From positions 1 to 64,000 of the IMG/VR virus record IMGVR_UViG_3300033153_009093: 64,000 nucleotides of DNA. One strand, written 5' to 3'. Under the pieces are notes generated by a model. That model had not been told where the DNA came from. It did no database searches and saw only the letters and a list, made by a program, of their open reading frames with translations. The first letter of the stretch is position 1, and every line of letters starts with the position of its first letter. Positions 1 to 7,079 of the stretch are shown piece after piece. The stretch is from a virus. The position numbers and the translations under genes were made by a program.

Positions 1-252
1 AAAGGAGGGGTTAATATTAAAATAAATGTTGATTTAATTTTTATATATGTTATTATTTAGTGGAGATGGATTTTAGAAATGTTTAACGTTGAGGGGGCGG
101 GGGTATAATGGATTTGTGGTCTTTGGATCTGAAACGGAATAAAAAGGATATTACCTCATGATTTTTTTGAAACTATAAGTATGGGCGGTATCAAGTTAAT
201 GTATTTTGATATCATGAATGAAAAATAATAGAAATGAAACTGAGTATAAATC
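1..252. other. Left-edge intergenic stretch
   Basis: I see no supported gene here. The stretch has an unusually G-rich run at about 91-103 followed by TATAAT at 104-109, but no convincing -35 hexamer 17 bp upstream. It has no tRNA-like T-loop. It may be the upstream region of the gene at 253 or the tail of a feature outside the window. Confidence 0.4.
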
Positions 253-636
253 ATGAGTGTTAGAAAACTACAGAAACTTGTTACTGACAATGAAATTTAT
301 CATTATAATGATAAAGGTAACAAAGTGAACGGGATTCATTTCAAGATCAGGGGGGACGCTTCTCATATAGATGGTAATGTAACTAATATTTGGGGTGATG
401 TTAGTAATATTAAGGGTAATGTAACTGACATTGAAGGGAATGTTAGTTATATTTGGGGAGATGTTACAAAACTTAGAGGGAATGTTAGTTATATTTGGGG
501 AGATGTTTCTTGTATCAGGGGAGATGTAACTAGTATCAGTGGCGATGTCAGTGGTATCAGTGGTGATGTGGATAAATGTGAACTTTCTACAGACGATAGA
601 CTAAATGGTATAAATATTTCTGAATTGATTCAATAA
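253..636 (+). CDS. Heptapeptide-repeat (G-D/N-V-S/T-x-I-x) protein
   Basis: This 127-residue protein has about ten tandem seven-residue repeats of pattern G-[DN]-V-[ST]-x-[IL]-x over residues 38-107, then a short acidic tail ending NISELIQ. The period suggests an elongated beta-solenoid. Similar repeat proteins with the same tail style are widespread in bacteria and phages without an assigned function. Trp here is TGG (IWGDV three times) and the stop is TAA. The DNA carries matching 21-bp imperfect tandem repeats, so expansion or contraction is likely. Function unknown. Confidence 0.8.
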   Translation: MSVRKLQKLVTDNEIYHYNDKGNKVNGIHFKIRGDASHIDGNVTNIWGDVSNIKGNVTDIEGNVSYIWGDVTKLRGNVSYIWGDVSCIRGDVTSISGDVSGISGDVDKCELSTDDRLNGINISELIQ

Positions 637-658
637 TAAATAATATTTAAAAGAAAAA

Positions 659-760
659 ATGCGTTTGGAAAACTTTGACACTCAAAAAAAGACAATATGT
701 AGTGCTTGTAGCGGTTATAAGCGATACAAAGGTAACAGCTGCGAATGTAATGTTAAATGA
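659..760 (+). CDS. Small Cys-rich (zinc-ribbon-like) protein
   Basis: A 33-residue ORF ending in TGA, with C-x2-C then C-x-C (CSACSG, then CECN) in a basic sequence, typical of a tiny metal-binding protein. It sits 27 bp before a radical SAM gene on the same strand and could be co-transcribed. There is no strong Shine-Dalgarno sequence, so the call rests on the Cys pattern and position. Function unknown. Confidence 0.45.
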   Translation: MRLENFDTQKKTICSACSGYKRYKGNSCECNVK

Positions 761-787
761 ATACATTACCGTAAGCGGAAGAGAGAA

Positions 788-1633
788 ATGTTGATAGTTA
801 AAAATAGAAATAGGGAAGTTGCCGATTTTGCAAATATAAATTTATTAGGCGAATGTAACGCTAACTGTTTTTTTTGTTTAGGTAAAGATATCTCTGCGGA
901 ATTATATGGAAAAAATCAACTAAATGTTCATTATAATGAATGGAAATCATTTAGTGAGTTTTTATCTATATGTAAAAACAATAATATTAAAAAAATATAT
1001 TTTACAGGACAAACCGCTGATGGGTTGCAATATAAGTATTTACAAGAAGCTATAAATTTTTTACATAGAGAAAACTTTACAGTAGGCGTTAGGACTAATG
1101 GTTTATTAGCTGAACAAAAAATAAATATTATTAAACAATTTTCTGGGGGTATTGGATATTCAATACATTCCCTTAATATAAGATCCAATTATAAAATTAC
1201 TGGATCTTATATTATACCTAACTGGGATAAAATTATTCCATTATCTGGCAATAATGTTAGGGTATCAATAGTATTATGCAAATATAATATAAATGAATTT
1301 TTTGATATTATTAAATATTTATCTAAATTTAATAATGTTAGATATATTCAAGTTAGAAGAATATCGACTGATACCAGATACGAAGAATTAAAGAGTCATA
1401 TAGTTTTATACGAAGAATTATATAAGGAAATAAATAATATTTTTAATTCTTATGGTAATTTTTACGGTGCTCAACAGTTCAATATTTGCGGAAAAGAAGT
1501 GAATTTTTGGAGGACGGTTGAAACTACTGTCAATTCATTTAATTATTTTACCGATGGTACAATATCAAAAGAATATTTTATTGTAGAAGGGTATTTGAAA
1601 CATCGAAAAAATGATATACAACCCGAGGAATAA
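788..1633 (+). CDS. Radical SAM domain protein
   Basis: A 281-residue protein with the [4Fe-4S] cluster motif C-x3-C-x2-C (ECNANCFFC) at residues 23-31. A later ITGQ-like strand (YFTGQTADG) and RTNGLL follow radical SAM barrel order. These enzymes cleave S-adenosylmethionine to a 5'-deoxyadenosyl radical. The substrate cannot be told from sequence. The start ATG follows GGAAGAGAGAA, a reasonable ribosome site. Trp is TGG and there is no TAG. It is one of three radical SAM genes in the window and is not closely similar to the other two. Confidence 0.8.
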   Translation: MLIVKNRNREVADFANINLLGECNANCFFCLGKDISAELYGKNQLNVHYNEWKSFSEFLSICKNNNIKKIYFTGQTADGLQYKYLQEAINFLHRENFTVGVRTNGLLAEQKINIIKQFSGGIGYSIHSLNIRSNYKITGSYIIPNWDKIIPLSGNNVRVSIVLCKYNINEFFDIIKYLSKFNNVRYIQVRRISTDTRYEELKSHIVLYEELYKEINNIFNSYGNFYGAQQFNICGKEVNFWRTVETTVNSFNYFTDGTISKEYFIVEGYLKHRKNDIQPEE

Positions 1634-1646
1634 TTATTTAATTATT

Positions 1647-2318
1647 ATGAAGATTTATAGTAAATTCACAGACTATTACGATCATGCAACAGGGTATTAT
1701 TCTAATGATGTAGTATGGAAAAGATGCATCAAAATGGATAACATTAAAGATGGAATATTCAATACTGAATATTCTAATGAAACCAATAGAACCCTTGTAA
1801 ATATTTGGAATGATTCTCCCAATATAAATTCAGATGAATTATTCATTGTCGGTTTTTGTGGTAAAATATATATTGCCATTTCAAAATATACTAATAATGA
1901 GTTAATAGGTTCATATATTAAACCTTTGAAGAAAGAAAATTTTAAGTACTGGGATTATCATAAATATACCGACTGGATGCAAAAATATTCTTATCAAGAC
2001 TTTTCAAATATCTTTATAGATATCAAAAGTCCTATTTTTATTATTAAAAATAGTTATATCGGATATTCATTATCTAAAAGAAATTATTTTGGGTATAATT
2101 TAATTATAAATCCTTGTTTAAGAGATTTTAAATTGCAGAGCGCATTCAATCCTGTTCAGGCTTATCAAGAAATTGAAATGTTTCTCAGTAATCAAATGGT
2201 CATGGTAGATGACCCGGATATTAAAAGGTCTGATGAACTAATTCGGGATTCTAAAGGTTTTAATAATTGGTCATTTAAACAACAAGGCCCGAAGAAAAGA
2301 AAGAGAAGGAAAATATGA
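1647..2318 (+). CDS. Conserved phage protein of unknown function
   Basis: A 223-residue protein. I chose the ATG at 1647 because the product then begins MKIYSKFTDYYD, a start I recall from conserved hypothetical proteins of other large phages; an upstream in-frame ATG at 1611 lies inside the preceding gene. The C-terminal part has NPCLRDF, then a QEIEMFL helix and a very basic tail (KKRKRRKI). It uses TGG five times and ends in TGA overlapping the next start (ATGA). No function is assigned. Confidence 0.75.
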   Translation: MKIYSKFTDYYDHATGYYSNDVVWKRCIKMDNIKDGIFNTEYSNETNRTLVNIWNDSPNINSDELFIVGFCGKIYIAISKYTNNELIGSYIKPLKKENFKYWDYHKYTDWMQKYSYQDFSNIFIDIKSPIFIIKNSYIGYSLSKRNYFGYNLIINPCLRDFKLQSAFNPVQAYQEIEMFLSNQMVMVDDPDIKRSDELIRDSKGFNNWSFKQQGPKKRKRRKI

Positions 2319-2647
2319 TAAAAGTAATGATTCCGAGTGCTCCTGTATATATAGCTTTCGATACTGCAAGTGGATATGATATTATTATAACTGTAACAAG
2401 TGTTCAGTATTTTTTTTCATTTTACAGAGAATTAAATAAGTGCTGTCATGTAATTAAATTCTCTAAACATGTTAATATAGATGAACTGGAAAAAAGATGG
2501 GTAGGTGAATTTTTTGCTTGTGAAATTTACGCTAATGTAAATCATTTGTATAATAAAAGCGATATTTTAAATTTCTTTAATATAATGGCCATTGATACTA
2601 ATTATAATTATATGGGCGAACTTGATAAATTGCGATATAATAGTTGA
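2315..2647 (+). CDS. Hypothetical protein
   Basis: A 110-residue protein whose start overlaps the upstream stop in an ATGA junction, indicating translational coupling. No recognisable motif. It ends in TGA and has one Trp (TGG). Confidence 0.65.
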   Translation: MIKVMIPSAPVYIAFDTASGYDIIITVTSVQYFFSFYRELNKCCHVIKFSKHVNIDELEKRWVGEFFACEIYANVNHLYNKSDILNFFNIMAIDTNYNYMGELDKLRYNS

Positions 2648-2674
2648 CGATATTCAAAAAGGATATTTATTAAA

Positions 2675-2866
2675 ATGAAAATATTAGTAATAAAAATTAT
2701 AGGAAGTCTATTATTAACAATATCATTTATTATCATTTATGATATTATTTTTTATTACACTTATGGTATTAATAATACTTCTATGTGTATATTATTTTTT
2801 ATAAACGGAAGTATTATTTCGGCTCTTATGAATCGATTGATAAAATATAAGGATAAATTTAAATGA
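2675..2866 (+). CDS. Small membrane protein (two predicted TM segments)
   Basis: A 63-residue protein with two hydrophobic stretches (about residues 2-26 and 35-53) and a short basic tail, so probably a double-spanning inner-membrane protein. AAAAAGGAT about 12 bases upstream serves as ribosome site. It ends in TGA overlapping the next ATG (ATGA). Confidence 0.65.
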   Translation: MKILVIKIIGSLLLTISFIIIYDIIFYYTYGINNTSMCILFFINGSIISALMNRLIKYKDKFK

Positions 2867-3090
2867 GTATATCAATTGTTAATATTAATAAAATTGAAAG
2901 GGTAGTTATTCAATGGCCTGCGGATGATCAAAGTGGTTTTAAAAAAGCAAAAACTGAACTAAAATCTATTTATGGAAATAGTATGGAATATATAACTTTT
3001 CTTTTTGGACTGAAAAAAGAAAACGGAAAATTCATTCATGAATGGACTGTAGATATCGTTACTAAAATGTATTGTAGAAATAATAAGTAA
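2863..3090 (+). CDS. Hypothetical protein
   Basis: A 75-residue protein coupled to the upstream membrane protein by ATGA. It contains IQWPADD and HEWTVDIV but no family I recognise. Stop TAA. Confidence 0.6.
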   Translation: MSISIVNINKIERVVIQWPADDQSGFKKAKTELKSIYGNSMEYITFLFGLKKENGKFIHEWTVDIVTKMYCRNNK

Positions 3091-3138
3091 AATATACTTA
3101 TCAAATAAATATTATTCAATTTCAATTAAAGGTATTAT

Positions 3139-3945
3139 ATGTTAAATGAAAAATGGACACCTATTGAAGGTTATGACGGAAAATATCATGTTTCTAATAA
3201 AGGAAATATTAAATCTTTAAAAGATTCTGACAATCCTAAACTACTAAAACTTTCCAAAATATCCAGCGGAGAATATAGAGTCAATTTAAGTAATAATGGT
3301 ATGACTACGGTATATAATGTTGGTAGATTGGTAGCTCATTATTTTTGTGGCAATGATGGTAGAAGTGTCAATTGCTGTAAAGCAGTCCATGTCACTAATC
3401 TTCGTTTAGATTATAAAGACAGTGATAAAAGTAATAATTGCTATTCTAATCTTAAATGGACTATCATTAAATTAAAAACAACAAATGATTCTGATGAAAA
3501 AGGGCATTATACCGAAGCCGTTTCATTTAATGAATGTAACGCTTTTATTGAGACGGCAATAAAAGCCCATAAGGTTATTTTATGTTATGTATACAATTCA
3601 TATGACATGCCTAAAACGTGCGAACAAGCTTTTGTAGCGGCATACAACTACACCAACCATAAAAATCAATGTTATATCTGTACAAATGGTTATAGTTACA
3701 AAAATGCCCGACCAATGATAAAATTGTATAAAATGAAATCCCCTCCTAATGTGGTTAACTCGTTAATAAAAAATAAATGGGAAATTAATTCTACTGGCAA
3801 TTGGACAAATTCTGATATTGATTTAATTTTTACAAACAATATGTTTTTGAATTGTCACAAAGATGTTGTTAAAAAGCCTGATGGAAATTTTTACACCGTT
3901 AAAGGTAATCAGAAACTGTTGTCTGATTGGGTAGAAGAGCGATAA
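3139..3945 (+). CDS. NUMOD4/HNH-like homing endonuclease-related protein
   Basis: A 268-residue protein. The N-terminus matches the NUMOD4 DNA-binding pattern (EKWTPIEGYDGKYHVSNKG, residues 4-22). Residues about 84-114 resemble an HNH core of the form H..D..K.NN...NL.W (KSNNCYSNLKW), but the first His of a clear HNH pair is hard to place, so the nuclease may be divergent or inactive. Such genes are usually free-standing homing endonucleases that spread between phages. Five TGG Trp codons, preceded by AAAGG, stop TAA, followed by a hairpin terminator. Confidence 0.7.
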   Translation: MLNEKWTPIEGYDGKYHVSNKGNIKSLKDSDNPKLLKLSKISSGEYRVNLSNNGMTTVYNVGRLVAHYFCGNDGRSVNCCKAVHVTNLRLDYKDSDKSNNCYSNLKWTIIKLKTTNDSDEKGHYTEAVSFNECNAFIETAIKAHKVILCYVYNSYDMPKTCEQAFVAAYNYTNHKNQCYICTNGYSYKNARPMIKLYKMKSPPNVVNSLIKNKWEINSTGNWTNSDIDLIFTNNMFLNCHKDVVKKPDGNFYTVKGNQKLLSDWVEER

Positions 3946-3951
3946 TCCATA

Positions 3952-3996
3952 AATAGAATTGCCGGTAGTTTATAGTTATCAGTAATTCTATTTTTA
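3952..3996 (+). terminator. Hairpin terminator
   Basis: AATAGAATT at 3952-3960 pairs with AATTCTATT at 3984-3992, followed by a T-run. It lies directly after the NUMOD4 gene. The loop is long (23 bases), so strength is uncertain. Confidence 0.5.
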
Positions 3997-4014
3997 AAAT
4001 AATTTATATTATAT

Positions 4015-4386
4015 ATGATACATAATATTAAAGCAGACTCATTAATTGATAGCGCAAAACTAAAATATTTGATTATTTGTATTATATCAATTCCAAAAAC
4101 CCCCCATTTTCAAAAAGACTTTACTAATTTATCTCTGGAGGAAATTGAAAAAATATATGGTAAAGAAGATGATCGTATGGTATATTCTTATGCAGCAAGG
4201 GGGCTAGGTGACATGACTATCCCAAAAGTAATTAGTCCCGATCCATTACCAAAACTTCGATTGTTTGATATCGAAATAATATTAAAATCTTATATTTATC
4301 CTCATGAATGTTGGGTATTTTTATATCCTAATAAATATTCTCAATCAAAACAAAAAAGAATTATTATATTTAAGAATTGCAAATAA
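4015..4386 (+). CDS. Hypothetical protein
   Basis: A 123-residue protein without a recognisable domain. It has one Trp (TGG, ECWVFLYP) and a lysine-rich C-terminus. TAA stop. Confidence 0.55.
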   Translation: MIHNIKADSLIDSAKLKYLIICIISIPKTPHFQKDFTNLSLEEIEKIYGKEDDRMVYSYAARGLGDMTIPKVISPDPLPKLRLFDIEIILKSYIYPHECWVFLYPNKYSQSKQKRIIIFKNCK

Positions 4387-4449
4387 TGTCAGTTTAAATT
4401 CTGAATATATCACTAATATTACAATTACAAAATTAAATAATTATTAAAA

Positions 4450-4641
4450 ATGAAATGCAAAAGGGAAATAATAGATCATTCTAAAGCAAAATGCAAATAT
4501 TGTAGAAATAATATAAAAAAAGGGGAAAATGTATTTATCTTAAAACAAGTTCATGTATCCCCAAATTTTGTAAATTTAATATTTCATTATAACTGCTTTA
4601 ATGAAATAACAAGGACTTTCCATAATGGATATTTAACTTAA
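4450..4641 (+). CDS. Small zinc-finger protein
   Basis: A 63-residue protein with C-x2-C (AKCKYCRNNI) followed by K-K-G-E and, about 30 residues on, H-x2-C (FHYNCFN). This C2HC spacing resembles PARP-type or treble-clef fingers. It directly abuts the next gene (stop TAA, then ATG at 4642). Confidence 0.6.
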   Translation: MKCKREIIDHSKAKCKYCRNNIKKGENVFILKQVHVSPNFVNLIFHYNCFNEITRTFHNGYLT

Positions 4642-4980
4642 ATGTACACTATAAAAATAACTTACAAAACTGGGAATAGTTTTGGTTCTCATACTGAAAT
4701 AGATTTAATTGGTGCCTGCTGGGAAAATATAAATAAGGCAGGTGAAACGCTAGAAAAAATAAGAATCCATAATAATTATTTTAATGATAAAAATAATTAT
4801 AAAAAAACTTTTCATAAGAACAAAGAACTTGAAAAGCATTCAGAATATTCTATTGCAATAGAATCTGATAATAATGAAAAAATAATTATTACCGCTTTTT
4901 GGCGGGGATATTTCGAACGTTTAATATCTGCCGAAATTGCTTTATATGATCCTGATAATGATTACATTGTTGAATTTTAA
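4642..4980 (+). CDS. Hypothetical protein
   Basis: A 112-residue protein starting immediately after the upstream stop codon. Mixed alpha/beta composition with two TGG Trp codons. I do not recognise a family. Confidence 0.6.
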   Translation: MYTIKITYKTGNSFGSHTEIDLIGACWENINKAGETLEKIRIHNNYFNDKNNYKKTFHKNKELEKHSEYSIAIESDNNEKIIITAFWRGYFERLISAEIALYDPDNDYIVEF

Positions 4981-4995
4981 AATAATAAAATCGTC

Positions 4996-5472
4996 ATGAA
5001 AATACGAAAATGTAAATCTATTTGTAAAAATTGTATAGGTTCAAAATGTGTCGATTTAATACCATTTAGATTATTTTATAAATGGGAAGGATATAGTGGG
5101 TTTGCATATGATTTTATTACAGACGATGAAATCATAACAGCATTTTCATATATATCATATTGTGACATTGAAAAAGAATGGCAAGATGATATAACTCTAT
5201 ATGAAACAAAAATGGTACCAGATAGCATTAAACACGCTATAAGGATTGCTGCATTAGTTGAAGCTATTCGGGACGGGAAAGGTATAGATCCGGTTGCCTT
5301 TGATACCTACGCTCATCTTTCGCCATCTTGTATTTATGATGGTAATCATAGAATACGAGCATTACAATATCTTAAATTCGATTTTTTTCCAGCAAATTTA
5401 AGTGGATTAGTTACGGAATTAAATAAATTTCGTAGAAAATATTATAGACAGCAGATAAAAATAGTTATTTAA
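4996..5472 (+). CDS. ParB/sulfiredoxin-like domain protein
   Basis: A 158-residue protein. Residues about 112-130 read IYDGNHRIRALQYLKFD, the D-G-N/H-H-R-x-x-A signature of ParB/Srx-fold proteins that bind nucleotide or DNA. The N-terminus has C-x3-C-x2-C-x4-C (CKSICKNCIGSKC), perhaps a metal site. In phages this fold is found in ParB-like nucleases and in regulators. Role unknown. Confidence 0.6.
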   Translation: MKIRKCKSICKNCIGSKCVDLIPFRLFYKWEGYSGFAYDFITDDEIITAFSYISYCDIEKEWQDDITLYETKMVPDSIKHAIRIAALVEAIRDGKGIDPVAFDTYAHLSPSCIYDGNHRIRALQYLKFDFFPANLSGLVTELNKFRRKYYRQQIKIVI

Positions 5473-5488
5473 ATAAGAAAAATTTAAT

Positions 5489-5986
5489 ATGAATAAAATA
5501 CTTTTTACTTTACAAATTCATTCGGTAGTTGACTTAATTACAAATAGTTCCTCTGAATTATTTGTTGGTACATATGATTCAAAAAATACAGTAATTGAAT
5601 TAATTAGATCCGTATATCCTAATTATTTAGAGGAATACGAAGAAGTTAAATCAATTGATGAACTTTCTATTGAAGAATTAGAAGATTATATTCAATATAA
5701 TTATATGTATACTTATAAATACTTTGATTTGAAATTAGATAAATATGTTTATCAGCATACACCGCCTCATATAATTCCGGGGTTTAAACCTGAAGAAATG
5801 TTTGATACCCAATGTTATAGTACTATATATGTTCAAGATTTTTTTGTAGAAGATAATTATGATAGAATTATTAATAATCTTGATCCCGAAAAAAAAATGT
5901 TTTTTCTTTTTTCAAAAGGAGATAATCCTAATTGGGATATTCAGAAAAAATTATCTGAAATAATGTCAAGATATCACTTAGGATAA
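5489..5986 (+). CDS. Conserved large-phage hypothetical protein
   Basis: A 165-residue protein with the N-terminal segment HSVVDLITNSSSELFV, which I recall from hypothetical proteins of several large phages. The rest is acidic with no catalytic signature visible. Short spacing to neighbours suggests one operon from about 4.4 to 6.3 kb. Confidence 0.65.
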   Translation: MNKILFTLQIHSVVDLITNSSSELFVGTYDSKNTVIELIRSVYPNYLEEYEEVKSIDELSIEELEDYIQYNYMYTYKYFDLKLDKYVYQHTPPHIIPGFKPEEMFDTQCYSTIYVQDFFVEDNYDRIINNLDPEKKMFFLFSKGDNPNWDIQKKLSEIMSRYHLG

Positions 5987-6030
5987 AATTAATTTAATAA
6001 ACAATAGGCTATTAAAATGCCAGAAAAATT

Positions 6031-6342
6031 ATGAAAGGTTATTTGGGCGAAATAATTATAAATATTAAAGATAGTAAATTTGCACATTATAAAATTGCAG
6101 ATTGGGCGAAATTTTGGATTGAAAATTATAGTCAAATTGATGGTGATCATCATAAAGCTAGAATATTAGATCAAACTTTACAAATTTTACATAAAACACC
6201 TGTTATTATAACGCTGGCAAAATGGAAAAATGGACACGAAGAATATAGATTTTCGTTAGGTAAAAAAAGTAAATCCTATTTAAATTTTTTAAAATTATAT
6301 GAAGAAGGTATATATGCTTGGTATAATGGATTTGATGAGTAA
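6031..6342 (+). CDS. Hypothetical protein
   Basis: A 103-residue Trp-rich protein (four TGG) with no recognised domain. The start is preceded by AGAAAAATT, a weak ribosome site. It is the last gene before the terminator at 6408. Confidence 0.6.
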   Translation: MKGYLGEIIINIKDSKFAHYKIADWAKFWIENYSQIDGDHHKARILDQTLQILHKTPVIITLAKWKNGHEEYRFSLGKKSKSYLNFLKLYEEGIYAWYNGFDE

Positions 6343-6407
6343 ATGTCAATTCTTATAAATTTATAGTTTGTAAAACTATCTTACTTAAATTACATAATTT
6401 ATTAACT

Positions 6408-6432
6408 AAAGCGACTATATGTCGCTTTTTTT
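6408..6432 (+). terminator. Rho-independent terminator
   Basis: AAAGCGAC and GTCGCTTT form an 8-bp stem with a 5-base loop (TATAT), followed by a T-run. It closes the plus-strand operon and directly precedes the promoter at 6434. Confidence 0.85.
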
Positions 6433-6433
6433 A

Positions 6434-6462
6434 TTGACAAATTAAAATTTATAATATATTAT
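6434..6462 (+). promoter_or_regulatory. Sigma70-type promoter
   Basis: TTGACA at 6434-6439, a 17-bp spacer, then TATTAT at 6457-6462, immediately after a terminator. It would drive the gene at 6560. Confidence 0.75.
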
Positions 6463-6559
6463 ATTCATATACTATTCAACAATTTTATAGTTCAATCGGG
6501 TCAAATTTTGAATATATAACATCTAATAAACTGCACATCATAGTTAAAAGGATTAAATT

Positions 6560-6772
6560 ATGAGTCTACAACCACCTAAATGCACTCAGCCAAATAGAAG
6601 GGATAGTTTTACAATAGAACCCGGTGCTGATCTATTTATAGAAACATCAAACCATAAAACTATTAGAATTGATGTTCGTGATGATTGTATAGAAATTTAT
6701 CAATCAAATGGAACTAAAATTGAATTGTGTACCTTCGGAGGCATGGCGGGAGTAAGGATTGTGGGAAATTAA
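6560..6772 (+). CDS. Hypothetical small protein
   Basis: A 70-residue protein with its own promoter and an AAAAGGA ribosome site. A beta-rich pattern (LFIETSNHKTIRIDVRDD and IELCTFGG) suggests a small beta-sandwich. It is monocistronic between terminators, which fits a regulator or an abundant early protein, but I cannot name it. Confidence 0.65.
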   Translation: MSLQPPKCTQPNRRDSFTIEPGADLFIETSNHKTIRIDVRDDCIEIYQSNGTKIELCTFGGMAGVRIVGN

Positions 6773-6787
6773 ATAGGAGCGCAGAAA

Positions 6788-6829
6788 AATAATAAAGGAG
6801 GGAGGTAGAATATGCACTCCTTTATTATA
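6788..6829. terminator. Bidirectional terminator between convergent genes
   Basis: AATAAAGGAG (6791-6800) pairs with CTCCTTTATT (6817-6826), with A/T tracts on both sides. It separates the plus-strand gene ending at 6772 from the minus-strand operon ending at 6840. Confidence 0.8.
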
Positions 6830-6839
6830 TCAATCGATT

Positions 6840-7079
6840 TTATTTACAGTCTGGCCGTAATACTTCAATCATTTCAGCTAATGTTACAGGTGAATTCATA
6901 ATACACTCATCATTCTGAAGTAACTTTTCAGAAGTAACACAACTATGTTCTTTCATATATTCGATAAGTAATTTAATTACTTTATTCTTTTTAGCTGCTG
7001 ACAAGTTAATACTAATAGTCATTTCATTATTATAAATTTTAAAATCAACTTCATCATCTTCTATTAAATAGTTTGGCAT
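6840..7079 (-). CDS. Hypothetical protein, end of RNA-repair operon
   Basis: A 79-residue protein directly adjoining the Hen1-PseT fusion gene (no gap). It is acidic with no recognisable motif. Position suggests co-transcription with the RNA-repair genes and possibly an accessory role. Confidence 0.6.
   Translation of the reverse strand: MPNYLIEDDEVDFKIYNNEMTISINLSAAKKNKVIKLLIEYMKEHSCVTSEKLLQNDECIMNSPVTLAEMIEVLRPDCK

Noticed and set aside
88-150. Possible tRNA gene near the left edge
   Set aside because: The G-rich segment has no clear acceptor stem pairing and no TTCGAAT-type T-loop. No other tRNA with CUA anticodon was recognised by eye in the window; a tRNAscan or ARAGORN run would settle this.
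931-1188. Minus-strand ORFs opposite real genes (for example 931-1188, 1697-1879, 16563-16775)
   Set aside because: They are shadows of well-supported genes on the other strand, lack ribosome sites and have no recognisable content.
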